NCBI RefSeq assembly: GCF_011250515.1
Contig: NZ_JAANOP010000001.1
Location: forward strand, 372,001 to 436,000
Source: Aquirufa ecclesiirivi
Lineage (GTDB): Bacteria; Bacteroidota; Bacteroidia; Cytophagales; Spirosomataceae
Reading direction: 5' to 3'
Length of the DNA: 64,000 nt
Below are positions 51,463 through 59,954 of the stretch, piece by piece (the stretch's first letter is position 1; every line of letters starts with the position of its first letter). The position numbers and the translations under genes are program-made. The notes beneath the pieces were generated by a model that saw only the letters and a list, made by a program, of their open reading frames with translations, was not told where the DNA came from and ran no database searches.

Positions 51463-52650
51463 ATGATGAAAACATCCTTTAGCAGAAGAAATGTCTTAAA
51501 GTCTGGACTAGCCGCCATGGGCGGAATAGCACTTGCCCCTCACTTGAGTTTGGGAGCTTTTTCCCATAGCTCTTTTCCTTTAGACTCGGAAAATCGATTG
51601 TATTACAGTCCATTAATGCGCGAGTACATGTTGGATGAGCGACCAAATGTTCCTGCTATGATAGCTCGTTTAAATGCCAACGAAAACCCTTACGGTCCCC
51701 CAGAAAGTGCCCGAAAAGCGGTGGCCGAGTCGGTTTCTGGCGGCAATCGCTATTCTTGGAAAGAATTAGCCACTTTGGTGGATATGTTGGCAAAAAAAGA
51801 AGGATTAACGAAAGAACATATCATGATGGGACCAGGCTCTTCCGATTTATTGGAAAAAGTAGCCATCGTTTTATTTGCTAAAGGAGGAAATATTGTATCC
51901 GCTGATCCTACCTACATGTCGCTCATCCGAGTTGCCGAGGCCGTTGGTGCTACCTGGAAAGCCATTCCTTGTAAGTCGGATTGGACCCATGACTTAAAAG
52001 CCATGGAAGCCGCCATTGATTCTAATACTAAAATGGTATACATCTGTAATCCCAATAATCCTGTGGGTTCCATTATGGCGGCGAACGAACTGATGGACTT
52101 TTGCTCAAGGGTTTCGGCGAAAGTTCCTGTTTTCATCGATGAAGCTTACTTAGAACTTGCGGAGGGCGATACGGCCAGTATGGTTTCCTTATTGGCACAA
52201 AAGAAAAATGTCATCATAGCCAGAACCTTTTCCAAAATCATGGGAATGGCAGGCTTGCGTGTAGGCTATGCCGTTGCACAACCAGAGTTCCTTAGCAAAA
52301 TAGAAAAAATCACTCGAGGTGGTATGGGAATTTGCCATACCTCTGTCTTAGGAGCTATCGCTAGTTTACAAGATAAGGAGTTCCAAGCCATGACGAAGCG
52401 CCTCAATACGCAATGTAAAAACTATTTATATCAAGAGCTTAGTGCATTAGGTTATAGCTACATTCCATCCTATACCAATTTTGTGATATTCCCGATTAAA
52501 ATGGATGGCAAGACTTTTTTGAGTAAAATGGCCAGCAAAGGGGTCATGGTTCGATCATTTGATATCTTAAATAAACCGTATTGTCGCGTCAGCATAGGAA
52601 CGATGGCCGAGATGGAGTACTTCGTAACATCATTGAAAGAGTTAGCTTAA
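51463..52650 (+). CDS. Tat-exported PLP-dependent aminotransferase (HisC-like)
   Basis: A 395-residue class I/II aminotransferase with a leader MMKTSFSRRNVLKSGLAAMGGIALAPHL (twin arginine, then hydrophobic). The fold motifs are ARLNANENPYGPPESARKAV, MGPGSSDLLEKVA, VYICNPNNPVGS, FIDEAYLEL and RTFSKIMGMAGLRVGY with the PLP Lys. It resembles histidinol-phosphate aminotransferase, a cytoplasmic enzyme, but the leader implies a periplasmic place and a different substrate. A permease gene of the AEC family follows by 10 bp, suggesting a shared pathway. Confidence 0.9.
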   Translation: MMKTSFSRRNVLKSGLAAMGGIALAPHLSLGAFSHSSFPLDSENRLYYSPLMREYMLDERPNVPAMIARLNANENPYGPPESARKAVAESVSGGNRYSWKELATLVDMLAKKEGLTKEHIMMGPGSSDLLEKVAIVLFAKGGNIVSADPTYMSLIRVAEAVGATWKAIPCKSDWTHDLKAMEAAIDSNTKMVYICNPNNPVGSIMAANELMDFCSRVSAKVPVFIDEAYLELAEGDTASMVSLLAQKKNVIIARTFSKIMGMAGLRVGYAVAQPEFLSKIEKITRGGMGICHTSVLGAIASLQDKEFQAMTKRLNTQCKNYLYQELSALGYSYIPSYTNFVIFPIKMDGKTFLSKMASKGVMVRSFDILNKPYCRVSIGTMAEMEYFVTSLKELA

Positions 52651-52660
52651 AATTTGTGTT

Positions 52661-53776
52661 ATGATTGATGCTATTGAAAAGACCTTGACGCTTATACTCC
52701 TAATTGGTTTAGGCGTAGCTTTGCGTAAGAAAATTAAAAACAAATCAGAAATTCAGGGCTTAAAAGAAGTCATCCTTTCGGTGGCACTTCCTGCTACGGT
52801 GTTCATTGCTTTGATGGGGATTAAGATGAGCTTAAGCTTGTTGATTTATCCCATCATTTTAGTTTGTTTTAACTTTTTTATCTTTTTAACGGCTCCTTTT
52901 TTCTTGCCTTTTTTTGGTTTGGAGAAGAATTCTCCGGCAAGTCGAACCTTAACGATGTTATTGCCATCATTGGCACCTGGACTATCCAGCTTTCCTTTTA
53001 TTTCGGAATTTTTGGGTGGAGAATCCTTGGCTATGGCAGCTATGGCAGATGTAGGCAATAAGTTTTTTGCGCTCAACTTTCTGTACTACATCTCTTTGAA
53101 AATGCACATGGCCATTCAACAGGAGGGGAACATCGGGAATAAAAAAGGCATGAAAGATTTTTTGTTGAGTCTGATCAAAGAACCCATCAATGTGATCATG
53201 TTATTGGCCATCGTGTTTCTTTCCATGGGTTTTCACATGAGTACGTTACCATTGGTTATTCAAGAGATTTTTTCTAGAGCCAGTACTTTAATGGGGCCTT
53301 TGGTATTGATTTATATTGGTATGGCTGTTGAATTGAAAGAGGGAAAAGAGATTAAAATGATACTCTCCATCTTATTTTTCCGAGCGGGGATAACGATTCT
53401 TTTTAGCTTATTAATTATCTTTTTATTTGGAATCCATGACCCTAACATGGTTTTACTAGCTGTGGTGGTTCCTTTGAGTGCTTGTAGTTTTTGGCCATTT
53501 GCTCACATTTCGGTCATTCATCATAAGGAAGAATTAAAAGAAATACCGGATTATCGGAAAACTTTTGATGCCAATGTAGCCTTATTGACCTTAGCTATTT
53601 CACTTCCATTATCCACCATTTTGGTGATTGGGGTTTTAGCTTCAGGCCAAATTTTTGCAGAAACGAGCAACCTAATTCTACTTTCCATAACGCTGTTAGG
53701 AGTAGGGATGTTACCACATTTAAAAGTTTTCAAAAAGGTTAAATCATCCCTTAGGAATTTGAAACAAGCTCATTAG
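52661..53776 (+). CDS. AEC-family permease
   Basis: A 371-residue inner-membrane transporter with about ten helices: IGLGVALRKKIKNKSEIQGLKEVILSVALPATVFIAL and MLLPSLAPGLSSFPFISEFLGGESLAMAAMADVGNKFFALNFLYYISLK match the auxin-efflux-carrier family. It is co-directional with the exported aminotransferase (10-bp gap). Substrate unknown; carboxylates or amino acid derivatives are usual. Confidence 0.85.
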   Translation: MIDAIEKTLTLILLIGLGVALRKKIKNKSEIQGLKEVILSVALPATVFIALMGIKMSLSLLIYPIILVCFNFFIFLTAPFFLPFFGLEKNSPASRTLTMLLPSLAPGLSSFPFISEFLGGESLAMAAMADVGNKFFALNFLYYISLKMHMAIQQEGNIGNKKGMKDFLLSLIKEPINVIMLLAIVFLSMGFHMSTLPLVIQEIFSRASTLMGPLVLIYIGMAVELKEGKEIKMILSILFFRAGITILFSLLIIFLFGIHDPNMVLLAVVVPLSACSFWPFAHISVIHHKEELKEIPDYRKTFDANVALLTLAISLPLSTILVIGVLASGQIFAETSNLILLSITLLGVGMLPHLKVFKKVKSSLRNLKQAH

Positions 53777-53785
53777 AGGTAAGGC

Positions 53786-54814
53786 CTAGGGCATTTTAGT
53801 TTGACTAAATCCAAGCACTTTATTCCAAACGCCTTCATCCACTGGGATGCCCCATTGCATATTTTCTGCTCTTGTTTTAAGAGATCTTTCTCCAGGATAA
53901 TTCACTTCTCCTCCTGTTGTAACTGGAGTAGAGTTTCTTAATTGAGTGATGGTGTGTTCTAGAGCTTGATCTAAGAATGCTTGATCATTGATTTTTAAGG
54001 GGTCAATCGCGATAAATACTTGAGAGCATCCTCCACAAGCGCCTTGCCCAACCAAATCAATATCGGCAGTGGTTCTACCTTTGGAAAGTATCGCAGAAAA
54101 TAAATCCAACATAATGGCCAATCCAGATCCTTTCCAATATCCTGTTGGTAAAATTCTACGGGTAGCTTCAATCGGAGCAGGCTCATCCGTCAGTTTTCCT
54201 TCTTGATCAAATCCACCAGGAAATGGGAGTTTTTCATTTTTTAAGCGAGTCGTTTCTAATTTTCCATAGGAATATTGCGACATGGCCATATCAAAAACCA
54301 CATGACCGCCCTGTCGCGGAATGGCCATAATGAAAGGATTATTCCCGATCCCTCCGGATGTGGCACCCCAGGCGGGCATGCAAGATTCTGTATTGGTCCA
54401 GCAGATGGCCATAAAACCTTTATCGGCAGCTTGCCAGCCATAAGAGCCTCCTCGCATCCAATGCGTGGTATTATTTAGAGCTACAAGGCCCAATCCATAT
54501 TGCTTAGCGATGTCCATCGCCCTATCCATCGCGAAGATGGAGTTGGTAATGCCTATGCCCATATTTCCATTGTATATTTCTATAGAGCCAAGATTCAAAT
54601 CTAATGTAGGTTCTGCATGCACATCCACCCAGCCTTTGGATACAAAATCTAAAAATCGTTCTACTCGGTTTAAACCATGGGAATATACCCCATCCCGACT
54701 AGTTTCTGCATGTGTTTTAGCACAAATTATGGCTTTTTCTTCCGGTAATCCTGCCAATAAAAATGCTTGTTTTATGGTCTCGACCATGACGTCGAAGGCA
54801 ATTCTTTTCATCAT
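53786..54814 (-). CDS. Ldh-family (malate/L-lactate/diketogulonate) dehydrogenase
   Basis: A 342-residue NAD(P)-dependent oxidoreductase of the YiaK/DlgD type: ETIKQAFLLAGLPEEKAIICAKTHAETSRDGVYSHGLNRVERFLDFV at the start, GLGLVALNNTTHWMRGGSYGWQAADKGFMAICWTNTESCMPAWGATSGGIGNNPFIMAIPR (the substrate region), LPTGYWKGSGLAIMLDLFSAILS near the end. ATG at 54814 is chosen; longer frames run into the repeat array. It converges with the AEC gene and is divergent from the GH78 gene, with the REP-like array between, hinting at rhamnose or uronate metabolism (inference). Confidence 0.9.
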   Translation of the reverse strand: MMKRIAFDVMVETIKQAFLLAGLPEEKAIICAKTHAETSRDGVYSHGLNRVERFLDFVSKGWVDVHAEPTLDLNLGSIEIYNGNMGIGITNSIFAMDRAMDIAKQYGLGLVALNNTTHWMRGGSYGWQAADKGFMAICWTNTESCMPAWGATSGGIGNNPFIMAIPRQGGHVVFDMAMSQYSYGKLETTRLKNEKLPFPGGFDQEGKLTDEPAPIEATRRILPTGYWKGSGLAIMLDLFSAILSKGRTTADIDLVGQGACGGCSQVFIAIDPLKINDQAFLDQALEHTITQLRNSTPVTTGGEVNYPGERSLKTRAENMQWGIPVDEGVWNKVLGFSQTKMP

Positions 54815-54990
54815 AAATAGTTTGAAGGTTAAAGATAGAGAAAGATGTGCTAATAGTGAAGGTGGCTTCGAGAACCTCAGCCAGCATGGGGAGAGTGTCT
54901 CAGCCATCTTCGAGAGAGAACTTCAACTACCAAGGAGCGAGAGCCTCAGCCACCATCGAGAGAGCGTCTCAACCACCATCGAGAACCTCA

Positions 54991-55146
54991 GCTAGCATCT
55001 AGGGCCTCAGCCACCGAGGATATAGATCTTCAGCCAGCAAGATTTGGGATTGAATATAGAATGAATTAGGTGGCTTCGAGAGCCTCAGCCACCGAGGAGA
55101 TAGATCTTCAGCCAGTATGTTTTGGAATGGAATATAGTAGTAATTA
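54991..55146. repeat. two tandem 78-bp units in the left half of the array
   Basis: 54991-55068 and 55069-55146 match at about 64 of 78 bases without gaps (counted by eye); a third unit starts at 55147. Each holds one REP-like palindrome and a shared AGATCTTCAGCCAG spacer. Confidence 0.8.
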
Positions 55147-55278
55147 GGTGGCTTCGAGAGCCTCAGCCACCCTTGAGAACCTCAGCCACCTTCGGGAGCA
55201 TCATTCTCTATCAAAGAAAACTTCGTATCTACTAGTATAATGTTGGCCTTGGCTCTTGAAGCCACGTACAATTATTTA

Positions 55279-55550
55279 GGTGGCTGAGGTTCTCGAAGCC
55301 ACCGTATAATAAGGCCCACGAAGCCAACATATTTGGTGAGTGAATATACTATTGAAAAGGTGGCTGAGGCTCTCGAAGCCATGCACTATTATTTAGTTAG
55401 CTGTGATTTCTGAAGGTGGCTGAGGTTCTCGAAGCCACCGTATAATAAGGCTCTCGAAGCCAGCATAATTGGAGAGTGAATATATTATTGAAAAGGTGGC
55501 TGAGGTTCTCGAAGCCACACACTATTATTTATTTAGCTGTGGTTTCCGAA
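55279..55550. repeat. two tandem 136-bp units in the right half of the array
   Basis: 55279-55414 and 55415-55550 match at about 124 of 136 bases without gaps (counted by eye). Each holds two full REP-like palindromes, a partial one and a shared spacer with GTATAATAAGG and AGCTGTG. A third, truncated copy begins at 55554. Confidence 0.85.
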
Positions 55551-55635
55551 GGTGGTGGCTGAGGTTCTCGATGGTGGCTGAGGCTCTCGAAGCCGCCGTA
55601 TAATAAGGTTCTCGAAGCCTCCGTTAATGCCACAC

Positions 55636-55657
55636 TATCCTTACATGCCTAAGGATA
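55636..55657. promoter_or_regulatory. 8-bp dyad at the edge of the array, upstream of GH78
   Basis: TATCCTTA-CATGCC-TAAGGATA is a perfect dyad about 90 bp before the GH78 start; it has no T-tract after it and could be a regulator site. Confidence 0.4.
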
Positions 55658-55744
55658 ATTTTATCGCTTAAAAGAAGACTTTCATCTAAAATAGTTTTAC
55701 AACTCAATGAAAGACATCATATTTAGTGAAAATATCCCTAATTG

Positions 55745-58700
55745 ATGAAAAAACATGTATTATACGTATTATTAAGCTTAATAAGTTTAGTAAATCTGCA
55801 GGCTCAAAATTCCTTGCAACTATTGAAAGTGGAATACCAATCCCAACCCATCGGATTGGATGAACAGCATCCCCGATTTTCTTGGCAAATGCAATCCCAA
55901 GCTAAATCCAGAGGAAATCAACAACAAGCCTATCGCATTGTTGTTCGTGATGCCAAAAACCAAGTGGCCTGGGATAGTAAAAAAGTAAACTCTCCCCTGT
56001 CTTTAGGTATCAATTATGAAGGCTCGGCCTTACAAGCGTCTCAAAAATACCAATGGACTGTTCAGGTTTGGGATCAACAAAATAAAGTAAGTTCGGCTTC
56101 TTCCTGGTTTGAAACAGGATTATTAAATCCTAGTGTGCAAGCATGGAGTGGCGCTGAGTGGATAGGCGAAAATGACTTGCCGCTCTATTCCCATTATTTA
56201 TCCATGTACAAAATCCAATTTGGTATACAGTTGGATGAGGCCTCTAAATCCACGAAAGCATCCTTTGTTTTTGGAGCAAATGACCCTCGATTGCAAAACA
56301 GAAACTTGAATATCATGGATGTGGCCAATGGCCCCAATGCCTCCTACATACAATTGGAATTGGATATTAACCGAGTGGCGGAGTCAGATTCGGGACTGGC
56401 CCAACTAAACGTGTATCGCGTGGGTTACGACAAAAAAGATAGTCCAACTAAGGTTTTTGCTAGTTTTAAAATAGCTAAATCCCTTATTTCTCCAGCAAAC
56501 AAATACCAGAAACACACCATTTTTGCTCAATGTAATTTTGGCGTTTTTGATTTTTACCTAGATCAAGTTGACCCAGCTCACAAAATTAACGCTGCACCTG
56601 CTGGAGCCGCTGCCGCACCTAGAGGAGGCCAATCAGGACTTAACTTGAATCCAGTAGGTAGAGGAAACAACTTTATCAGTTTCCCGATGCTTTCAGAAAT
56701 TGGATTTCAGGTACCAGCCAATCAAAAAGCCTTATTTTCAGGGGTTTTGATTAAAAACTTCCGATTCCCAAGTAATACCTTATTTGATGCAGCTGAAAAT
56801 CCTAGCCTATTTACTCAAAATGGCATTCAGTGGGATGGTAAGCAATTCCAAATTTCGGCTTCTTCAGAAAATGTATTGGTTTGTGCCAATCCAAGCCGAT
56901 TTGCCGCTCCTATGTTACGCACGCAATTTACCAGTGTACCCAATAAAGCCATCAAACAAGCGCGTATTTATTCAACTGCTCGTGGTATTTATGAATTATA
57001 CTTAAATGGTGAGCGAGTAGGAAAAGACTTTTTTAATCCAGGTTTGACGCAATACAATAAAACACATTTGTACCAAACTTATGATGTGACTAAACTCATT
57101 AAATCAGGCGAAAATGCCTGGGGAGCTTGGTTAAGCGAAGGTTGGTGGAGCGGTAATATCACGTTTAGTGGTGATAGCTGGAACTTCTTTGGTGATCGCC
57201 AGTCCTTACTAGCTAAACTCGTGATTCAATACACGGATGGTACGGAACAAATTATTACCACGAATCCAGAAAAATGGACTTATAGCAATGATGGCCCAAT
57301 CCGTTACGGTAGTTTCTTCCAAGGGGAAGTGTATGATGCTCGTAAAGAAGCTGCCATATCTGGCTGGTCTACGGCATCTTTCCAAGCGAAAGGTTGGAAG
57401 CCCGCTTCAAAAATCCCTTTAGAAGGAACGGCCTATGTAGGAGATGTGCCCAATGCTTTGAATTATAAAGATATGAAGCTGGTTGGTCAATTGGATGATG
57501 CCGTTCAAGTGAGAAAAGTGATGCAAGCGAAGTCCATGCATGAGCCAAGAAAAGGCGTTTATGTGTATGATATGGGACAAAATATGGTAGGCTTTCCTAA
57601 AATATTCATTCCCAATGGAAAAGCGGGTCAAACCATTACCTTACGTTTTGCCGAAGTGCTTTACCCTGATTTAGCAGAATATGCTTCGCAAAAAGGGATG
57701 ATCATGTTGGAAAACATCCGTGCGGCATTGGCGCAAGATGTCTATATCTTAAAGGGCGGAGATGAATACATTCAACCACGTTTTACTTTCCATGGCTACC
57801 GTTATTTGGAAATTACGGGATTAGATCAAGCGCCTGCTTTAAGTCAAGTGGCAGGTTTGGTGCTTTCCTCCATTCAGGACATAGGTTCCTACTATGAAAG
57901 CTCTGATCCTTTGGTGAATAAATTGTGGAATAATATCACGTGGTCCATGCGAGGAAACTTCCTTTCCATTCCAACGGATACTCCCGCTAGAAACGAAAGA
58001 ATGGGCTGGAGTGGGGATATCAATGTATTCTCTAAGACGGCAACGTACATGGCTCCCGTGAATAATTTCATGCGCCGTCATTTATTGGCGATGCGGGATG
58101 TGCAACGTGCCGACGGTCGTTTTACTGATGTAGCCCCGATGGGGGGAGGATTTGGGGGAACCTTATGGGGAAGTGCGGGTATCATCATTCCTTGGGAAAC
58201 GTATCAACAATACGGAGATAAGAATATGTTGGTAGAGCATTATGATGCCATGAAACGCTATGTGGCATTTTTGGAAACGAAAGTGGATCCAGCCAATGGC
58301 ATTGTCAATGAAGGTCCATTGGGGGATTGGTTGAGCCCAGAAAATAACAAAAATGACAATACCCTTTTCTGGATGACTTACCAGGCATATAACCTAAAAA
58401 TCATGTCGCAAGTGGCAGGTATTTTAGGAAATAAGTCGGACGAAAGTGCCTACCTTGCCCAATACGAAAGCAAGAAGAAAACAATCAATAGTGTTTACAT
58501 CGACCCAAATACACACAGAACCGTGAAATCAGGAGTAAGAGCAGCGCGTATGGGCCCTCCGGGAGCGGCACCTGCAGCACCTGCCACGCCTCCAGTTTCC
58601 GACAAGGGACAATTGATGGATACGCAGGCATCTTATGCCATTCCTTTGGCATTGGGTGTGATTGATGATAACAATAAACCCTTTGTCTTGAAGCATTTGG

Positions 58701-59362
58701 TGGAAACGGTGCAAAGATCCAACAAAGACGATGAAGGAGTGGCACGCCCTCCTTATTCTTTAATGACCGGATTTATTGGAACGGCCTCCATTGCCGATGC
58801 GCTTTCCAATAACCAGCAGCATGAAGTGGCCTATGCTTTATTAACGCAGAAAACCTATCCTTCTTGGTTGTATTCGGTAGCTAATGGAGCTACGACCATT
58901 TGGGAAAGATTAAACTCTTATACCATTGAAAATGGTTTTGGAGGGAATAATAGCATGAACTCTTTCAATCACTATTCTTTTGGGGCCATTGCGGCATGGA
59001 TGTACCAAACATCTTTGGGAATTCAACGCGATGTAACTTCCCCAGGATTTAAGCACTTCCACTTGCAACCGACACCGGATGTATCGGGTAAAATCAATTT
59101 TGCCAAAGGTTATGTAGAAACCATGTATGGCAAAGTAAGTAGTGAATGGAAAAAAGAAGGGAATGTAATGAGCTATCAATTTACAGTTCCTGCCAATACT
59201 ACGGCACATTTGAAACTTCCGGCTAGTTCGGCCAAGGTGACAGAAGGTGGTCAAGATATAACAAAATCAAAAGGAATTTCAGGTATTAAGCAAGCAGGAA
59301 ATTTCTTGGAAATGGAATTAAACTCAGGATCCTATGAGTTCAAAGTCAGTCCGCTTAACTAG
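55745..59362 (+). CDS. exported alpha-L-rhamnosidase-like enzyme, GH78
   Basis: A 1205-residue protein with signal peptide (KHVLYVLLSLISLVNLQAQ). It has the typical order: N-terminal beta-sandwich domains, a rhamnosidase N domain with ARIYSTARGIYELYLNGERVGKDFFNPGLTQYNKTHLYQTYDVT, and a six-hairpin catalytic barrel with TDTPARNERMGWSGDINVF and LVEHYDAMKRYVAFLETK, TIWERLNSY. It removes terminal alpha-L-rhamnose in the family. Ala/Pro/Gly-rich inserts lie near residues 282 and 936. Some catalytic residues are not verified here. It is preceded by the REP-like array and followed by a terminator. Confidence 0.9.
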   Translation: MKKHVLYVLLSLISLVNLQAQNSLQLLKVEYQSQPIGLDEQHPRFSWQMQSQAKSRGNQQQAYRIVVRDAKNQVAWDSKKVNSPLSLGINYEGSALQASQKYQWTVQVWDQQNKVSSASSWFETGLLNPSVQAWSGAEWIGENDLPLYSHYLSMYKIQFGIQLDEASKSTKASFVFGANDPRLQNRNLNIMDVANGPNASYIQLELDINRVAESDSGLAQLNVYRVGYDKKDSPTKVFASFKIAKSLISPANKYQKHTIFAQCNFGVFDFYLDQVDPAHKINAAPAGAAAAPRGGQSGLNLNPVGRGNNFISFPMLSEIGFQVPANQKALFSGVLIKNFRFPSNTLFDAAENPSLFTQNGIQWDGKQFQISASSENVLVCANPSRFAAPMLRTQFTSVPNKAIKQARIYSTARGIYELYLNGERVGKDFFNPGLTQYNKTHLYQTYDVTKLIKSGENAWGAWLSEGWWSGNITFSGDSWNFFGDRQSLLAKLVIQYTDGTEQIITTNPEKWTYSNDGPIRYGSFFQGEVYDARKEAAISGWSTASFQAKGWKPASKIPLEGTAYVGDVPNALNYKDMKLVGQLDDAVQVRKVMQAKSMHEPRKGVYVYDMGQNMVGFPKIFIPNGKAGQTITLRFAEVLYPDLAEYASQKGMIMLENIRAALAQDVYILKGGDEYIQPRFTFHGYRYLEITGLDQAPALSQVAGLVLSSIQDIGSYYESSDPLVNKLWNNITWSMRGNFLSIPTDTPARNERMGWSGDINVFSKTATYMAPVNNFMRRHLLAMRDVQRADGRFTDVAPMGGGFGGTLWGSAGIIIPWETYQQYGDKNMLVEHYDAMKRYVAFLETKVDPANGIVNEGPLGDWLSPENNKNDNTLFWMTYQAYNLKIMSQVAGILGNKSDESAYLAQYESKKKTINSVYIDPNTHRTVKSGVRAARMGPPGAAPAAPATPPVSDKGQLMDTQASYAIPLALGVIDDNNKPFVLKHLVETVQRSNKDDEGVARPPYSLMTGFIGTASIADALSNNQQHEVAYALLTQKTYPSWLYSVANGATTIWERLNSYTIENGFGGNNSMNSFNHYSFGAIAAWMYQTSLGIQRDVTSPGFKHFHLQPTPDVSGKINFAKGYVETMYGKVSSEWKKEGNVMSYQFTVPANTTAHLKLPASSAKVTEGGQDITKSKGISGIKQAGNFLEMELNSGSYEFKVSPLN

Positions 59363-59384
59363 AATACCCCGCTATTAATCAACT

Positions 59385-59414
59385 AAGGGCGATTCGTAAG
59401 GATCGCCTTTTTTT
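59385..59414 (+). terminator. intrinsic terminator after GH78
   Basis: GGCGAT (59388-59393) pairs with ATCGCC (59402-59407), flanked by A and T runs (T to 59414), with a small bulge. Confidence 0.8.
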
Positions 59415-59449
59415 GGTGGAAAAGGATGAGAGGAAAGGATAAAATCAAA

Positions 59450-59902
59450 ATGAGTGATAAATTCACGGCAGATATACATCAAGATATGACACAAATTCAA
59501 GTTTCCGCTAACATTCAAGCTTCCATCCAGCAGGTTTGGGATTGTTGGACCCAAGCCGAACATGTGAAGCATTGGAACTTCGCTAGCGATGATTGGCATT
59601 GTCCAGAGGCGCACAATACCTTAGAAATAGGGAAAGAGTTTCATTATATAATGGCTGCTAAAGATGGTTCATTCAGCTTTGATTTTTGGGGCACGTTTAG
59701 CCAAATAGAACCCTTGAAAAACCTAGAAATTACCCTAGGAGATGGGCGCCGACTAAGCGTTCAATTTATTCCAGAGGGCGAGAGCGTTTGGGTCAAAGAA
59801 TCTTTTGATCCGGAAGATCAAAATCCCGAAGAGATGCAGCAGATGGGTTGGCAAATGATTTTGGATAATTTCAAAAAGTACGTGGAGCAGCTACCAGCAT
59901 AA
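59450..59902 (+). CDS. SRPBCC/AHSA1-family protein
   Basis: A 150-residue START-like fold protein: IQASIQQVWDCWTQAEHVKHWNFASDDWHCPEAHNTLEIGKEFHYIMAAKDGSFSFDFWGTFSQIEP and a C-terminal GWQMILDNFKKYVEQL fit AHSA1. ATG at 59450 is used; ATG at 59426 lies very close behind the GH78 terminator, and ATG at 59486 is a third option. Usually a ligand-binding or co-chaperone-like protein. Convergent with the DinB gene. Confidence 0.85.
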   Translation: MSDKFTADIHQDMTQIQVSANIQASIQQVWDCWTQAEHVKHWNFASDDWHCPEAHNTLEIGKEFHYIMAAKDGSFSFDFWGTFSQIEPLKNLEITLGDGRRLSVQFIPEGESVWVKESFDPEDQNPEEMQQMGWQMILDNFKKYVEQLPA

Positions 59903-59908
59903 AACAAG

Positions 59909-59934
59909 AAAGGCAACCGATGAGGTTGCCTTTT
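59909..59934. terminator. hairpin between convergent SRPBCC and DinB genes
   Basis: AAGGCAACC (59910-59918) and GGTTGCCTT (59924-59932) form a 9-bp stem with a T-tract on the + side. Confidence 0.85.
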
Positions 59935-59954
59935 CTGTTTGTCTATCGATTTGA

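Larger units (their letters stand above)
54861..55622. repeat. array of about 17 REP-like imperfect palindromes
   Basis: The 25-bp unit has GGTGGCT and AGCCACC arms around TCGAGAACCTC (or its reverse complement). Within the centre GAG and CTC can also pair, so each unit is a hairpin with a TC bulge. Four copies have both arms intact (55069-55093, 55147-55171, 55279-55303, 55415-55439); others are partial. Units before about 55200 read TTCGAGA..CTCAG, those after about 55243 read CTGAGG..CTCGAAG, i.e. the array switches orientation. No repeat-associated transposase is visible. Confidence 0.9.
54815..55744. other. 930-bp intergenic region dominated by REP-like repeats
   Basis: Lies between the starts of the divergent Ldh and GH78 genes. 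It holds no gene; 54861-55622 is a repeat array (separate entry), and the remaining 120 bp on the GH78 side contain a hairpin at 55636-55657 and an AT-rich promoter region. Confidence 0.85.

Noticed and set aside
54465-54995. Open frame of about 530 bp on the + strand across the Ldh gene and the repeat array
   Set aside because: It is antisense to the well-supported Ldh gene and its C-terminal part is made of repeat sequence.
54861-55622. CRISPR array
   Set aside because: The repeats have irregular spacing, differing spacers, both orientations and no nearby cas gene; the unit is palindromic with arms at its ends. REP-like array fits better.
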